49,481 bases of DNA from Vulcanisaeta sp. JCM 16159 (GCF_001316265.1 NZ_BBDN01000003.1:187339-236819), one strand, 5' to 3'. Positions 20,648 through 30,917 are shown, counted from the stretch's first letter. Notes: generated by a model from the sequence alone, not told the origin. Numbers and translations: made by a program.

Positions 20648-20992
20648 GTGGTTGTTACTGGGTTTATTGATCGTGAGGAGGAGTTGAGGGTTCTGGGCAG
20701 TGCGTATGCCTCGAGGCCCTGCCTGGTCGTTATTTATGGTAGGCGTAGGGTTGGTAAGACCAGGCTTATTCTTAAGTGACGCAGCAGGTCTGGTGCTAGG
20801 TGTATTTACTACCACGCATTTGTCGGTGAGGATTATGCATCGATGGCGTCATAGGGAGGTTATTCCTCGAGCCTGGCTCCCCACTCAGGGACGAAGCATT
20901 CTTCCTATTAGGGAGGGATTTAGGGAGTACTCAACGTATTACAGCGTCATTAAGACCGTTGCCTAGCTCGGTGAGTTGACGTGAGGAGGATT
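20648..20992 (+). pseudogene. Internally deleted archaeal ATPase remnant
   Basis: From GTG 20648 it reads VTGFIDREEELRVLGSAYAS and LVVIYGRRRVGKTRLIL, the N-terminus and Walker A of the archaeal P-loop ATPase family. After GARCIYYHA the sequence jumps to EPGSPLRDEAFFLL and REYSTYYSVIKTVA, which are normally some 200 residues further on, with several stops and frame changes. Walker B and the sensor region are missing. A deletion of this size cannot be a homopolymer slip, so this is a real remnant. A full-length relative is at 6166-7232. The stretch 20993-21175 after it shows nothing I can assign. Confidence 0.7.
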
Positions 20993-21175
20993 ACTCATGA
21001 ACTCGAGACCAAGGCCGTATACAAAACCACTCGAGGGTTATGAACATAGGCTCCACGTAATTGCTAGGAACCACAGCGGGTCCAGGCCTTCCAATGCGGA
21101 TTTGGTGGCCATGGGCGACGTGCCATTCATGATGGGCAGTGGGGAGGACGTAGGCACTGCCTCATTAATGCGTTC

Positions 21176-21721
21176 CTATGACTCAACTTCCCTCTTTAAC
21201 TCCATTAGTGCGTTCTCGAGTTCATTAGTCCATTTCACCCTTGCCTTCAGCTTCTCCACACGCCTAACCAACTCCCTCATGAGCAGTTTCACGTCTACCA
21301 CGGCCTCCTCCCTGTTTCTGTATTTACTCATTGCCATGTCTGGGTCCGGCCCATTGTATTGATAAGCATGCAGGTTCAATGCGGTGCTCGTGACGAAGGA
21401 CAGCCCCTCATGCCCAATTTCCTCAAGCATCTGCGACAGCGCCTTCATCCTACCTGTCGGTATCCTAGGAACAGCCCTTTCCATGAGCCACTTCCTCTCC
21501 TCCTCAGTCTTAGCTAACTTAATCAAATTATCAACCTCGAGCCTCAGCAAGGCTGCAAGCAAAGCCCTCCAAGCCTGAAACGCCTTACCCGCGGCGTTCC
21601 TGACAAGGCCCCTGGCCAGGAAGTCAAGGGCTAACCTAGCCTCGACCAAAGCCTCAAGCAGTCTAGCCGCTATGTAATCTTCCGTGGTTGGTTTAGGCAA
21701 AGGCCTCTCAAGAACCTCCAC
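21176..21721 (-). CDS. PaREP1-family protein, intact
   Basis: An unbroken 181-residue frame from a GTG start, VEVLERPLPKPTTEDYIAAR. The core LLEALVEARLALDFLARGLV and RNAAGKAFQAWRALLAALLR matches the PaREP1 family first noted as expanded in Pyrobaculum. The rest is helical, ending ELENALMELKREVES. These HEPN-like helical proteins are multicopy in Thermoproteales and of unknown function; a toxin or nucleic-acid role is only inference. A TATA-like TATTTAAGT near 21750-21758 lies upstream. The family is a useful lineage marker for this window. Confidence 0.78.
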   Translation of the reverse strand: MEVLERPLPKPTTEDYIAARLLEALVEARLALDFLARGLVRNAAGKAFQAWRALLAALLRLEVDNLIKLAKTEEERKWLMERAVPRIPTGRMKALSQMLEEIGHEGLSFVTSTALNLHAYQYNGPDPDMAMSKYRNREEAVVDVKLLMRELVRRVEKLKARVKWTNELENALMELKREVES

Positions 21722-21850
21722 ATCTACGCACCAATACCCAACCAGCTACTTAAATACTTATTTACTTATTGAGAGTTACTCACTTTCCTGTAGTAAACTC
21801 GTCGTTCTAGGCCTACCTCTACGGCACTTCACCACTCACACAATCACTAA

Positions 21851-22365
21851 TTAATTATTCCTTACCCTCACTGCCCCAGTTATCTTTTGTGCTTCTTGGA
21901 CCATCCTTTCTATGTCTAGCAGCCTCCTCCTGAATAATTCACTGTCAAGCTTTGCTTCATGGAATCCCCAGGCGCATAGGTAATTCGCGGTGTCCCAAGC
22001 CTCCTCAAACCACTTACCAGGCTTATCGGCTATTACCGCCACTGCCCTAGCAAGGTCAATCACCGTCCACCTATCCTCAACCCTACTCAATACGTCATTC
22101 AAGTCGTAGTGTTGGGCGAGGGCCTTAACAACCTCCTCAGCAGCCTTGTAAAGCTTCTCGCTGGCCTGCACGGGATCTCTATCAATCAACCCCTACCCTC
22201 ATTCAAGTACTTAACAGCCAGCTCAGGCCTAGCCCTCACTGTCACCTCAGGGATTAGGTTTAAGGCCTTAGTCAACACCGTTATTAACAACTCCTCAACA
22301 TCAAGACCCCTCGCCATGGTCTCCTCGTACAACTCCCTCGGAACCTCAATAACCATTGCGCACAT
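21851..22365 (-). CDS. PaREP1-family protein, one frameshift
   Basis: It starts MCAMVIEVPRELYEETMARG (or MVIEVPREL at 22356), an N-terminal segment like that of the gene at 33204-33705. Then ARPELAVKYLNEGR breaks near 22192 and continues LIDRDPVQASEKLYKAAEEV, the PaREP1 signature Q-A-S-E-K-L-Y. The C-terminal part has WFEEAWDTANYLCAWGFHEA and ends TGAVRVRNN. Joined length is about 171 residues. The E-K-L-Y-K-A-A-E-E helix resembles HEPN-type bundles. Function is unknown. It lies on the same strand as, and 130 bases downstream of, the HAD gene's end, separated by a spacer with no gene. Confidence 0.8.
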
Positions 22366-22493
22366 AACAAATCAACTCCAATTCCTGAACGCAAATTATT
22401 AATCCTTATGTGCGTCCTCCGCAATGCCTCTCACAATTTCTATGTAATGGCACTTGCAAAGTTGCGTTTGCTTACCAATACAAGCCTTGTTTT

Positions 22494-23060
22494 TCACCAG
22501 TAAGTATGCGATATTTCCTTTAATAACTTGATGACGTGTTTAACCTCTGGGTAATTTCTAACATGAATGCAGTACTTAATCCCAAGCCTTTCACAGGTTT
22601 CTATGTTTTGCCGTGAATCATCCACGAATATTACCCTGTTAGTACTTACTATATTTACTATGTACTTAAGTTCCTGTTCTTTGCTGGCAAACCTTGGCCT
22701 ACCAAGAACCTCCCTAAAGATGCTCAGTAATTTATGCCTCTCCAGGAACCTTATTACGGCCTTCTCAGACTGCAGCGTTGCAATGTATTTAGTGCCTGGG
22801 AAGGTTGTAATTAATTTCTTAATTTCATCATTTAGTTCGCTTGTCTTTACGGCCTCTAGTTCATGCCTCTCCACAAACTCATGCGCCAACCAGAAGGTTT
22901 GTGTTCCGTGGGTCTCCTCAAAGAGCTTGTTAATACTTACGACCCTAATGCCCAGGTACCTGCTGAGTTCCTCCCTCAATTTTTGCCAATCAATGTTTAG
23001 CCTGGTTATTACACCGTCAAAGTCAAGGACCAGTGCGTAGTTGGCTATAGTATCTTCCAT
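22494..23060 (-). CDS. HAD-superfamily phosphatase, intact
   Basis: 188 residues, unbroken. Motif I is LVLDFDGVITRL with the Asp nucleophile and D-x-D; motif II Thr/Ser lies at IATLQSEKAV; motif III Lys is in the REVLGRPRFASKEQELKY region; motif IV is VIFVDDSRQN. A helical cap sits between motifs I and II (KLFEETHGTQTFWLAHEFVE). HAD enzymes of this size remove phosphate from small molecules. The gene overlaps the ATP-grasp gene by 16 bases, so the two are probably made together and may act on one metabolite, plausibly a sugar or amino-sugar precursor of the glycan made by this cluster (inference). Confidence 0.88.
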   Translation of the reverse strand: MEDTIANYALVLDFDGVITRLNIDWQKLREELSRYLGIRVVSINKLFEETHGTQTFWLAHEFVERHELEAVKTSELNDEIKKLITTFPGTKYIATLQSEKAVIRFLERHKLLSIFREVLGRPRFASKEQELKYIVNIVSTNRVIFVDDSRQNIETCERLGIKYCIHVRNYPEVKHVIKLLKEISHTYW

Positions 23061-24153
23061 AGATTACCATCCCCTCCACGCATTAGTAATACGCCGCTGT
23101 CCATCTGCCTAATTAGGTAGTGGTCGCTTGGGAATAGGTCATACTGAGGTAGGTCCCAGGGCAGTTCACCCCACATGCCAAGGGCCAGGTAGACATATGC
23201 CAGGTTATACCTCGGGTCCTGGTATGCCCTTGCCATTGAGAGGCCCCAGAGCGGTGCCGTTGTGTGCCACTTACCGTCAACCTCGGTAACCCTGAACCTA
23301 CCATTGGGGTCTTCCTTCAGATCAACTGAGTAGAAGCCGTGGGGCTCGGGGTCAAGCGCAAGTACTGCCCTTACTCCCACCTTGTTAACCTCCTCATCAC
23401 TTATTGTCCTAGCCACCGAGGGCGTGCCCGTTATACCAGACAGCGATATGTGCTTGAATGGATACTCAATGCGTTCTCTGGCGTAGGACGTAACTAACTT
23501 GCCTCTGTACCATAGCGAGTCGAAGGCCACGTCCCTACCAGGTAGGTATTCCTGGATTATGAAGTCCTCGATGGATGCCCTGCCCTGGAGCACGTTCAGC
23601 CTAACCCAGAGCTTCGCCTCCTCAGGGTTATTAACCCTGAGACTAAGTCTACCACCCGCACCATGCCTAGCCCTTATCCACAGTGGGCCTCCCAATCTGG
23701 AAAATGCCTCATCAATGTCATCCAAGGTCTTGATACTCATGGTCCTAGGCACGGGCACACCTGCCTGGTCATCTTATCAACTATCACGGCCTTATCAGGG
23801 GCTATTGACTCCGGGCTCGGTAAATAAGTCCTTACGTTAATTGGGTCAAGCAATCCCTTGTTACTCGCCACTACGTTAGCCTCAACACTTGGATGTGGGT
23901 GTAGAAACTCAATACCATGCTTCCTAATTATGTCCAGTATAGTGCTTAGGAAGTTTGGGTCATCATGGCGAGGGGTCCTATATCTGGCATCAACATTGGC
24001 GAAGTGTATATAGTATGGGTTGTGGTCAGTGCCCACGAGGTATAACCTCAAATCAACCTGGCTCTCCGCAAGTCTTAGGGCATTGACGAAATTCACACCG
24101 CCAATACCGCCAACACCCGTGATTAATACCCTGGCACTTCGCATTTCCCTCAA
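23045..24153 (-). CDS. ATP-grasp ligase, carbamoyl-phosphate-synthase/PylC-like, one frameshift
   Basis: The N-terminal Rossmann-like domain is RVLITGVGGIGGVNFVNALR, then YLVGTDHNPYYIHFANVDAR and GIEFLHPHPSVEANVVASNK. Near 23755 the frame breaks in TRQAGVPVPRTMS (one G missing). The ATP-grasp domain follows: PLWIRARHGAGGRLSLRV, FIIQEYLPGRDVAFDSLWYR, HGFYSVDLKEDPNGRFRVTE and VDGKWHTTAPLW, with the metal-binding D and E residues near the end. About 369 residues. Such enzymes join a carboxylate to an amine using ATP. It is not the arginine or pyrimidine CarB, which is far larger; a role in modifying a cell-surface sugar is inferred from its neighbours. Confidence 0.82.
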
Positions 24154-24155
24154 CC

Positions 24156-25081
24156 TCAGTGGGTATAACGCTCGCTTTTATACCTAACCACATAAAGGTT
24201 CCAGGGACCACCGTTCCTATCCACGACGCTCAGGTATAGTAGGGCCTCGCCATCGTTCATCAGTAGTGATGGCGTATCTGCGCCAAGCACGGCCTCCCTA
24301 CCGATGAATAGCTTGGATAGTTGGGTTGCATCGATGAGCACATACCTAAATGAATCACCGACATTATATGGGTGATCCATAATAAAGGCAACTATGTAGC
24401 CCTATACGGCTTCTGCGAGTAGTCGTTGGATGCTGACAATAGGTAATATGTGTCGCCAACCCTGTAGACAGAGGCGTTATGCAGACTGTGCCAGGGACCA
24501 GGGACTCCGGACCCACTGACCAGGGGTTTCACGGTTATGAAGTTACCACTAATGGAGAACCTAAGTAGGTATAGACTCCTTGGGTATGGCAGTATGTTGC
24601 TCACCACCAAATCAATCATGGGCCCCCTCATGTACACGTTACACCCAAGGTCAACCTCAGTCGCGTTACCGAAGACCTGCGAGGTAGCGATTATCGTCTC
24701 ATCCTTAAAGCCGGAGTCCGGGTTCCCCGAAACGGCAAGCCTAACCCTATTACCCCTCTTCCTATCCACATAGACGAGGTAATACGAGTCACCAAACCTA
24801 AAGGGCGCCGCGGTTAACCCATCCCCAACCACAGTACCAACCTCCCTAAATGAAAAACCATCAAGCGACCTATAAAAAAACGATAGAACAATCCCGAGGA
24901 CCACTACAGATAGAGGCATACAAACCAATTGAACCATCAAAATCTCTAAAAACAGAACCCCAAACAGCATAATTAGTAATGCCAACAAGCACAGGCCTAA
25001 CCTCAACAACACTGCCAAACGGGAACATGGACATAACAACCCAAAACCAGGGAACACCCCCAAATAAAAACTAAACCCCAT
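24156..25081 (-). CDS. Membrane-anchored beta-propeller protein, one frameshift
   Basis: The N-terminus holds two hydrophobic stretches, LGLCLLALLIMLFGVLFLEI and VCMPLSVVVLGIVLSFFY, then SLDGFSFREVGTVVGDGLTA begins a repeated four-strand pattern (PFRFGDSYYLVYVDRKRGNR, VYRVGDTYYLLSASNDYS, NGGPWNLYVVRYKSERY), as in five-bladed propellers of glycoside-hydrolase clan GH43/GH32. The break is near 24395 (PYRAT to GYIVAFIMDHPYN). Joined length is about 308 residues. It is probably an outward-facing sugar-binding or sugar-transfer protein; catalytic acids were not identified. It is separated from the ATP-grasp gene by two bases, and the palindrome at 25081-25094 touches its start codon. Confidence 0.65.
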
Positions 25082-25094
25082 TAGAAATTTCTAA
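25081..25094. repeat. Palindrome, copy 2, at the start of the beta-propeller gene
   Basis: TTAGAAATTTCTAA matches the core of the palindrome at 20018-20033. It begins at the first base of the propeller gene's ATG, so it would sit at the transcription start of a leaderless mRNA. Confidence 0.45.
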
Positions 25095-25110
25095 AACATT
25101 ATACCTGAAA

Positions 25111-26171
25111 TTACACATCGAATACTAAATCACTATGAACAATGAATCTATTCCTTAGGAATGTCGACCTTATTGGGAAGAACGCGTGGGTTATTATTAC
25201 GTGATTTGGAACCCTAATGTGCGGTGCCTTACTCAACTCAAGAACGCCGTACTTACTTCTGAAACCTAATCCTAACTTCCAACCGTCAATGGTGGCTCTA
25301 TACATGGTACAGTATTGATTAAGGCCTGCTTTACACAGTAGCCAAGAAGACCACTTAATCCTGGTATAATAAATGGGTACTATGTCATCATGCGTGGTTC
25401 TAACCATGGCGTACATTATAAACTTAGCCTAATTGGGTAATACTTGATAAAACCCGTGCCTTTCGTAGTCAACGATGCATAGTGAATACCTGCTTTGATA
25501 GGTACGTAGTACGAGGAATACCCAAAATTCCACAACCTAATGCCTAGCAACGCATCATCAGCATACAGAAACGTTTCATCGATAAAGGGCTTACCATCAA
25601 AGCCGGCAGCCCTGATGGCATTAACCCTAATAACCATATAAGAACCATCGGCGTAAGTGACGAAATGCATCTTATCAGCAGTCAAGCAATCAGACAATCC
25701 ATGCCCACCGCATACGCTGATACTAGTTAACATATCATCAACAGCCCAACCAGCCGCATAAATCGTTTTTCCATCTCCGTAATAGATTAGTCCGCTTACG
25801 GCTCCCACCTTCTCGTCTCCCTCCATGTGCTCGATTAGTTTGGTTAGTGATTCCTGTGTTGGTATTAGGTCGTTGTTTGCGAAGGCCACGTACTTCGAGT
25901 CCGGGTCCCTGGCCTCCCAACCAACGTTCATACCCCCTGCATAGCCCAGGTTCCTCTCATTGCGAATAACCTTCACCCTAACACCACTTGGCCTATGCTC
26001 CTCAACAAACCTCCTAATACGCTCGAAACTACCGTCAGTTGAGGCATTATCAACAACAATCAACTCATAATCATCAAAATCAAGGTTAAGAAACGACTCA
26101 AGACTCCTAAGTACAATGTCAATAAAGCCCATACTATTAAAATTAAGCCATATGACTGAGGCCTTAACCAC
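25111..26171 (-). CDS. GT2 family glycosyltransferase (rhamnosyltransferase-like), one frameshift
   Basis: GT-A fold enzyme: KASVIWLNFNSMGFIDIVLR, YELIVVDNASTDGSFERIR, NERNLGYAGGMNVGWEAR and KYVAFANNDLIP (the D-x-D-like nucleotide-sugar site), then YADGSYMVIRVNAIRAAGFD and FIDETFLYADDALLGIRLW. After IRLS near 25416 one base restores IMYAMVRTTHDDIVPIYYTR; the tail ends HIRVPNHVIITHAFFP and FIVHSDLVFDV. About 353 residues. Soluble or membrane-associated on the cytoplasmic side. Its promoter is probably the AATTTAAAAATACT stretch near 26186-26199. Family is clear; donor and acceptor sugars cannot be read from sequence. Confidence 0.86.
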
Positions 26172-26276
26172 AGGTTGAGAGCGCCAGAGTATTTTTAAAT
26201 TGTTAGCATCACATGGGTTGTACCAAGTGATTGGTATGAGTGAGCAGTACGTATTAGGTCGTGTTATCGTAATGCA

Positions 26277-27132
26277 TTAGCTTTGAGTTACTACCTCATG
26301 CTCCAGTAAATTTATCAACCCATACCTATTTATCGCGCTCGCTATCCTACTGAGTTTCCTTCCACGCGTTGTTATTAGTAGTAATGCCAAGTGCTTATAG
26401 AGGGCTACACGTAGGTTGCTTAATAGCCCTATCATGTTCACGGGTTTTCCCGCCATTAATTGTCTCACCGTAGAGTAACCATAAAGTATTGCCCATGCAC
26501 TTAATATTGTAAGTGGTGGTAAATGAATAAACGCTGAATAAAGCCTTGATGACCTATACACATGGTCAAGCCTTTCTACGTATGCATAGATCACATCCTT
26601 CCTACTTAGTGGCATTAGGTCATTTACCAAATGCATTATTGCATATTCCGATGGTAATTTCATTACTTTTCCATATACCCTTGGGTGTTCATGAATTATG
26701 CCTCTATACTCAATTCTATGTTTATTAAAAACCCGAATTTGCGGATCCGGAAATCCGGAATCAAGTATGAAACTTCTTGATTTAATGCAATAATTATATC
26801 TGTTAATCATTATTGCTGAGTAAATTACTCTCTATGGTGTGTTCAATTATTTTTCTCAAGTCCCTCTTTAATTTTGAGTTGAGTCTTTTATCGGTGTCTA
26901 AGTAAAGTACCCAGTCGTTTTTACACTGCCTAATTGCGAACGCTCTATCGGGCTCCACATAACCCCTTGGTTTTCTTTGGAATACCTTGGCTCCGTAGGA
27001 CTTGGCGATTTCTACGGTGTCATCGCTTGAGTATCCATCAACAATTACAATCTCATCAACAACATTATCAAGCAAACCCCTCAACCAACGACCAGAATTC
27101 CTAGTAAAAGACACAAAACAAACACCAACCAT
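26277..27132 (-). CDS. GT2 family glycosyltransferase, one frameshift
   Basis: The start is VGVCFVSFTRNSGRWLRGLL, then DEIVIVDGYSSDDTVEIAKS, YGAKVFQRKPRG and NDWVLYLDTDKRL, the D-x-D of a small GT2 of the WaaE/SunS type. At about 26812 one lost base joins SNLLSAI to MINRYNYCIKSRSFILDSG and RVFNKHRIEYRGIIHEHPRV, the usual acceptor-side H-E-H region. The C-terminus is hydrophobic (IHLPPLTILSAWAILYGYST), perhaps membrane-associated. About 285 residues. It is divergent from the UGM-like gene across only 51 bases with a shared central TATA element. Confidence 0.84.
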
Positions 27133-27156
27133 CTAAATCAAGCTGAGGCATATTGC

Positions 27157-27164
27157 TTATATTT
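27157..27164. promoter_or_regulatory. Central TATA element serving two divergent genes
   Basis: TTATATTT on the plus strand, AAATATAA on the minus strand. It lies 23-27 bases before the plus-strand start (27184) and about 28 bases before the minus-strand ATG (27132). One element could place TBP for both directions. Confidence 0.45.
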
Positions 27165-27183
27165 ATTTAGTCCATAAAGCATC

Positions 27184-28500
27184 GTGTTTTATATGTTCTC
27201 CACTGTTGTTTTGGGTGGTGGTTGGGCTGGTTTGGTGTATGCCCTTGAGTTGAGACGTAGGTTTCTTAGCACTGATGTTCTTGTTATTGATAAGTCGACC
27301 CAGTTGGGCGGCTTGTTGAGGAGTGAGGCTGTTAATGGTTTTACCTTTGATGTTGGCGGTAGCCACGTAATATTCTCGGGCAATAAGGAGATCCTATCAA
27401 GGATGCTGGGTTTCCTCGGTAATGGGTTTGTTAAGCATGAGAGAAAGTCGTTTATTAGGATTGGCGATGCCCTAGTCCCGTACCCACTGGAGAATGGGTT
27501 ATACGCACTTCCGCTTGAGGATAGGGCTGACGCATTGATAGCTTTCCTAGAGGTCCAGATGAATCGCGCAGTTGATTGGAGGCCTAGTAACCTTGATGAG
27601 TGGATACATGGGTTCTTCGGTAAGTGGATTGCCAAGAAGTACTTGGTTCCCTACAATAGGAAGATTTGGAAAAGGGATTTGAGGGAGATTGATGTTGACT
27701 GGGTCTATACGCCGGGTAGGCTTCCAATACCTGACTGGAGGGATGTGGTTAAGTCGGCGATGGGGATAGCTACTGTTGGCTATAGAGAGCAAGCAACATT
27801 TTATTACCCAAGCATTGGCGGTATTCAGACCCTATACAGTAGTGCGCTTAGGGAGGCTGAATCACTCGGCATAGCGCTCCTAAGCGGCTACGCCATTAAG
27901 AGCCTTAAGAAGGTTGGGGATGAGTGGATTATAAATGATGAAATTAAGGCTAAGAACATCATTAGTTCAATACCGCTTAACGAACTTGTTACATACATGA
28001 ACGCGCCCGAGTACGTGATTAAGTTATCGAAAAGATTGGACTACAATAGGGTTTTAGTAATTGGCGTGGCCCTTAATAAGCCGGCGCCGGATCAGCACTG
28101 GGTTTATGTGCCTAATGAGGACGTGATTTTCCATAGGTATGCCTGGATCTCCAACTATAGCCCGCAGAACGCGCCAAGGGATAAATCCTCACTACTCCTT
28201 GAAATCACAATATCTCCGTGGGAGACCGTGAAGGAGGATTGGTTCGTTAATAAGGCCCTTAGGGACTTGATGAATCTGGGTATTGCTGGTGAGGGTGATG
28301 TCCTCTTTACTATGTATTGGCTTCATGAGTACGGCTACCCAGTGCATACTATTGAGTCGAACAGGGCCAGGAATGAGGTCATTAATTGGGTTAAGGAACA
28401 GGGGATCACCCCAATAGGTAGGTGGGGATGCTGGAGGTACTGGAACATGGATAAGGTATACGAGGACGCAACAAATAAGGTGGTTCAAAGGTTCAGGTAA
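27184..28500 (+). CDS. UDP-galactopyranose-mutase-like FAD protein, intact
   Basis: 438 unbroken residues. FAD-binding Rossmann motif TVVLGGGWAGLVYALELRR, then LVIDKSTQLGGLLRSEAVNG and FTFDVGGSHVIFSGN, as in UDP-galactopyranose mutases and related amine-oxidase-fold proteins. The middle has KWIAKKYLVPYNRKIWKRDL and the C-terminal part IGVALNKPAPDQHWVYVPNE, YGYPVHTIESNR and GITPIGRWGCWRYWNMDKVY, typical of the FAD-closing segment. It probably makes UDP-galactofuranose or a similar ring-contracted sugar donor for the neighbouring glycosyltransferases. GTG 27184 is the longest start; ATG 27193 is also possible. Its end overlaps the convergent GT4 gene by 16 bases. Confidence 0.82.
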   Translation: MFYMFSTVVLGGGWAGLVYALELRRRFLSTDVLVIDKSTQLGGLLRSEAVNGFTFDVGGSHVIFSGNKEILSRMLGFLGNGFVKHERKSFIRIGDALVPYPLENGLYALPLEDRADALIAFLEVQMNRAVDWRPSNLDEWIHGFFGKWIAKKYLVPYNRKIWKRDLREIDVDWVYTPGRLPIPDWRDVVKSAMGIATVGYREQATFYYPSIGGIQTLYSSALREAESLGIALLSGYAIKSLKKVGDEWIINDEIKAKNIISSIPLNELVTYMNAPEYVIKLSKRLDYNRVLVIGVALNKPAPDQHWVYVPNEDVIFHRYAWISNYSPQNAPRDKSSLLLEITISPWETVKEDWFVNKALRDLMNLGIAGEGDVLFTMYWLHEYGYPVHTIESNRARNEVINWVKEQGITPIGRWGCWRYWNMDKVYEDATNKVVQRFR

Positions 28501-29685
28501 CTCCTTATGTCGCGGGATATTGCATTTATGCTATACCTTGTCTCCACATCCCTTCTTGCGTTATTACCTAAATTGGTCCTCAGCTTCTTGTCATTGATGA
28601 GCTCAAGCATTGCCTGGGCCATTGCATTTACATCGTCTAAGTTCACCATGTATGCATTATACATATGCCTTAAAACACCTAGTGTGCCTGGTGTCTTTTC
28701 GGCTATTATTGCACCGCCACTTGCCATGTACTGAAACATTGTTGTTCTTTCGGCAAGGTATACGGGTAGGTATTTCGTGGCAGTTAACACCTTAATATCC
28801 AAGGCATGCAGTAATGATAATCTAAGGGGATCGTTGCTTAGTTTTGTTTGGTTAATATACGCGTAGTTTCTAACACCGTACTTCTTAATTATTGGTATTA
28901 CTGATTTTGACGTTTGTAGAACTAGGATTGCATCATCCTTAATTTCATTCTCGACTAATTTGAATGCCCGTATTACCTTCTCAACGCCGATCACCTCCCT
29001 ACCATTCACAAACCACATACCACCACTATAGCCAGTGAGTATCCTGCCCTCAAGATCCCTATACCTCTCAAAGAATAGGCTCACTGGTACCTTCATTGGG
29101 TCGAATTGATCTAAGTCAATGCCAAAGGGTACATACCTCACATTAGTCACCCCAATCCTCCTAAGCAATGCCGTTATCGCCTTCGACCAAGCCCAGACCT
29201 GCCAAGCCCTCCTGAGCACGTAATAATCAAGTGCATTCAAACGCAATCCCTCAGGGTCACAAGACCACAAATCCATCAAATCAACAACAACCCTCTTACC
29301 AGCTCTTATGGCTGCTAGGGAGCCTACCGTATTTAGTGTTATCACGATTTTTTTCACGTATTTTATTAAAATACGGTATATATAACGATTCAATTAATAA
29401 TGCCGTCATCGTATCTACCCTATCTATTCGTGTACAATCGTGGATCCTCGGTAATGCATAAATTATATTTTTACTGACACTACGTGTGGCTACGTAATTT
29501 CTTACATCAACGCTAATACCGCCGAATTGATCCTCGCCCCGTAAATGACCCATGATTGTTCTTAACCTATAGATTCTTAGGGAATTACCCAATGCACGTT
29601 TAATGAATAATGGCCTGGGGTATATATTAATGTTAAAGCCCGTTGCGTAGGCAATCACATTACTGTTTCTCATAAGTTTAATCAC
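28485..29685 (-). CDS. GT4 glycosyltransferase, copy A of tandem pair, one frameshift
   Basis: GT-B enzyme. The N-terminal half reads YATGFNINIYPRPLFIKRAL to LIESLYIPYFNKIREK; at a T7 run near 29351 (one base too many) it continues IVITLNTVGSLAAIRAGKRV and VVDLMDLWSCDPEGLRLNAL. The C-terminal half has VPFGIDLDQFDPMK, GRILTGYSGGMW, LQTSKSVIPIIKKYG, YLAERTTMFQYMASGGAIIA and EKTPGTLGVLRH, with the E residues of the E-x7-E site. About 400 residues. Close relative of the next gene upstream, sharing FGIDLD, MDLW and TPGTLGVLRH. Its first bases overlap the end of that gene. Confidence 0.85.
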
Positions 29686-30917
29686 TCATGACTTTATTAA
29701 GTAACTTAATCATTTTAGTCCTCAATGCATTATTCCATGAATACTTAGTTTCTAACTCATGCCTAGCATTAGTGCCTAACTTCCTCATTAAGTTCCTATC
29801 GTTAGCTAAAAGCAGTATGCCGTTAGTTAAGTCCTTAGTATCGTTAAATCTAAACATGTAGGCGGTTTCTCCATGTCTTAGGACTCCCAGTGTTCCTGGT
29901 GTTCTTTCAGCCACTATGGCGTTTCCACCGGCCATGTAGTGAAACATTGTCGATCTCTCAGCAAGATACACACCGGGCGATTCGGAGGCAGTTAGAACAA
30001 GTATGTTGCTGTTCCTAAGTAATGATAACCTAATTGGATCATTAAATGTCGTAGCCGGTATTAATTCATAATGCCTTACATTATATGCTTTAAGTAGTGC
30101 CTTAACCCTTTGATTTTGCCCCCAGGTCTGAATTACGAGGTATATCTCATCCTTATTCACCTTCTCTATTAGTGAGAATGCTTGGATTAGTTTATCAATA
30201 CCGTGATATCGCTCACCACCACCGCTATACCCTATGATTATCTTTCCACTAAGATCTGGGTACTTCTCAAATAATAACTTAGGTGAAGCCTTTAATGGGT
30301 CCATAAGATCTAGGTCTATACCAAACGGCAAATATTCCATGCATTGCCCTGGTAATAATTTACGTAATAACGCCGTCACAGCCTTCGACCATGTAATTAC
30401 GCACCTAGCCCTTCTAAGTGCATACGCATCAATAGAGTTGAATATTACGTAATCCCTGTCGCAGTGCCATAGGTCCATTAAGTCAATTATTACATTCTTC
30501 CCTACGCTGATGGCCGCTGGAGCGCCTATCGTGTTTTTAATGATAACGTACTTCTCATGTAATTTTCTGAGGAATAAAGTTCCATAGACCGTCTCTTCAA
30601 CTATTGAGTATCCATCATAACTTCTATCCTGTCTATAACATGGCTCTATTATTTTTAATGGGTCCTCCTTCTTTAATGCATTAAATAATTTATGAATAGT
30701 GCTTACTCGTTTTGATTCTACCGCTCTTTCTTTTTTTAATACTATCGGTATTACCCATTAATTGTGGATTCGATCCTTTGTTAAGTATTGTTTGTCTTAT
30801 GCTTAGTAAGTATATATTTAGTTCAGGTATTGCCTTTTTCATGAATAGTGGTCTCGGAAATATTGCCGGGTTGAACCTAGTAACGTATGCTATGTCCTCA
30901 ATCATGGCAATCACCAA
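29678..30917 (-). CDS. GT4 glycosyltransferase, copy B of tandem pair, one frameshift
   Basis: The start is MVIAMIEDIAYVTRFNPAIF then PRPLFMKKAIPELNIYLLSI. Near 30722 one base shifts into ERAVESKRVSTIHKLFNALK, LKIIEPCYRQDRSYDGYSIV and VIIKNTIGAPAAISVGKNVI, then IDLMDLWHCDRDYVIFNSID. The C-terminal half matches copy A: LPFGIDLDLMDPLKASPKLL, GKIIIGYSGGGERYHGIDKL, VYLAERSTMFHYMAGGNAIV and AERTPGTLGVLRHGETAYMF. About 413 residues. It overlaps the genes on both sides by 7-8 bases, so the three form one operon. It probably arose with copy A by duplication and then diverged to add a different sugar (inference). Confidence 0.85.

Noticed and set aside
20993..21175. Short plus-strand frame after the ATPase remnant
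   Set aside because: No family likeness, no promoter and it overlaps the end of a convergent intact gene.
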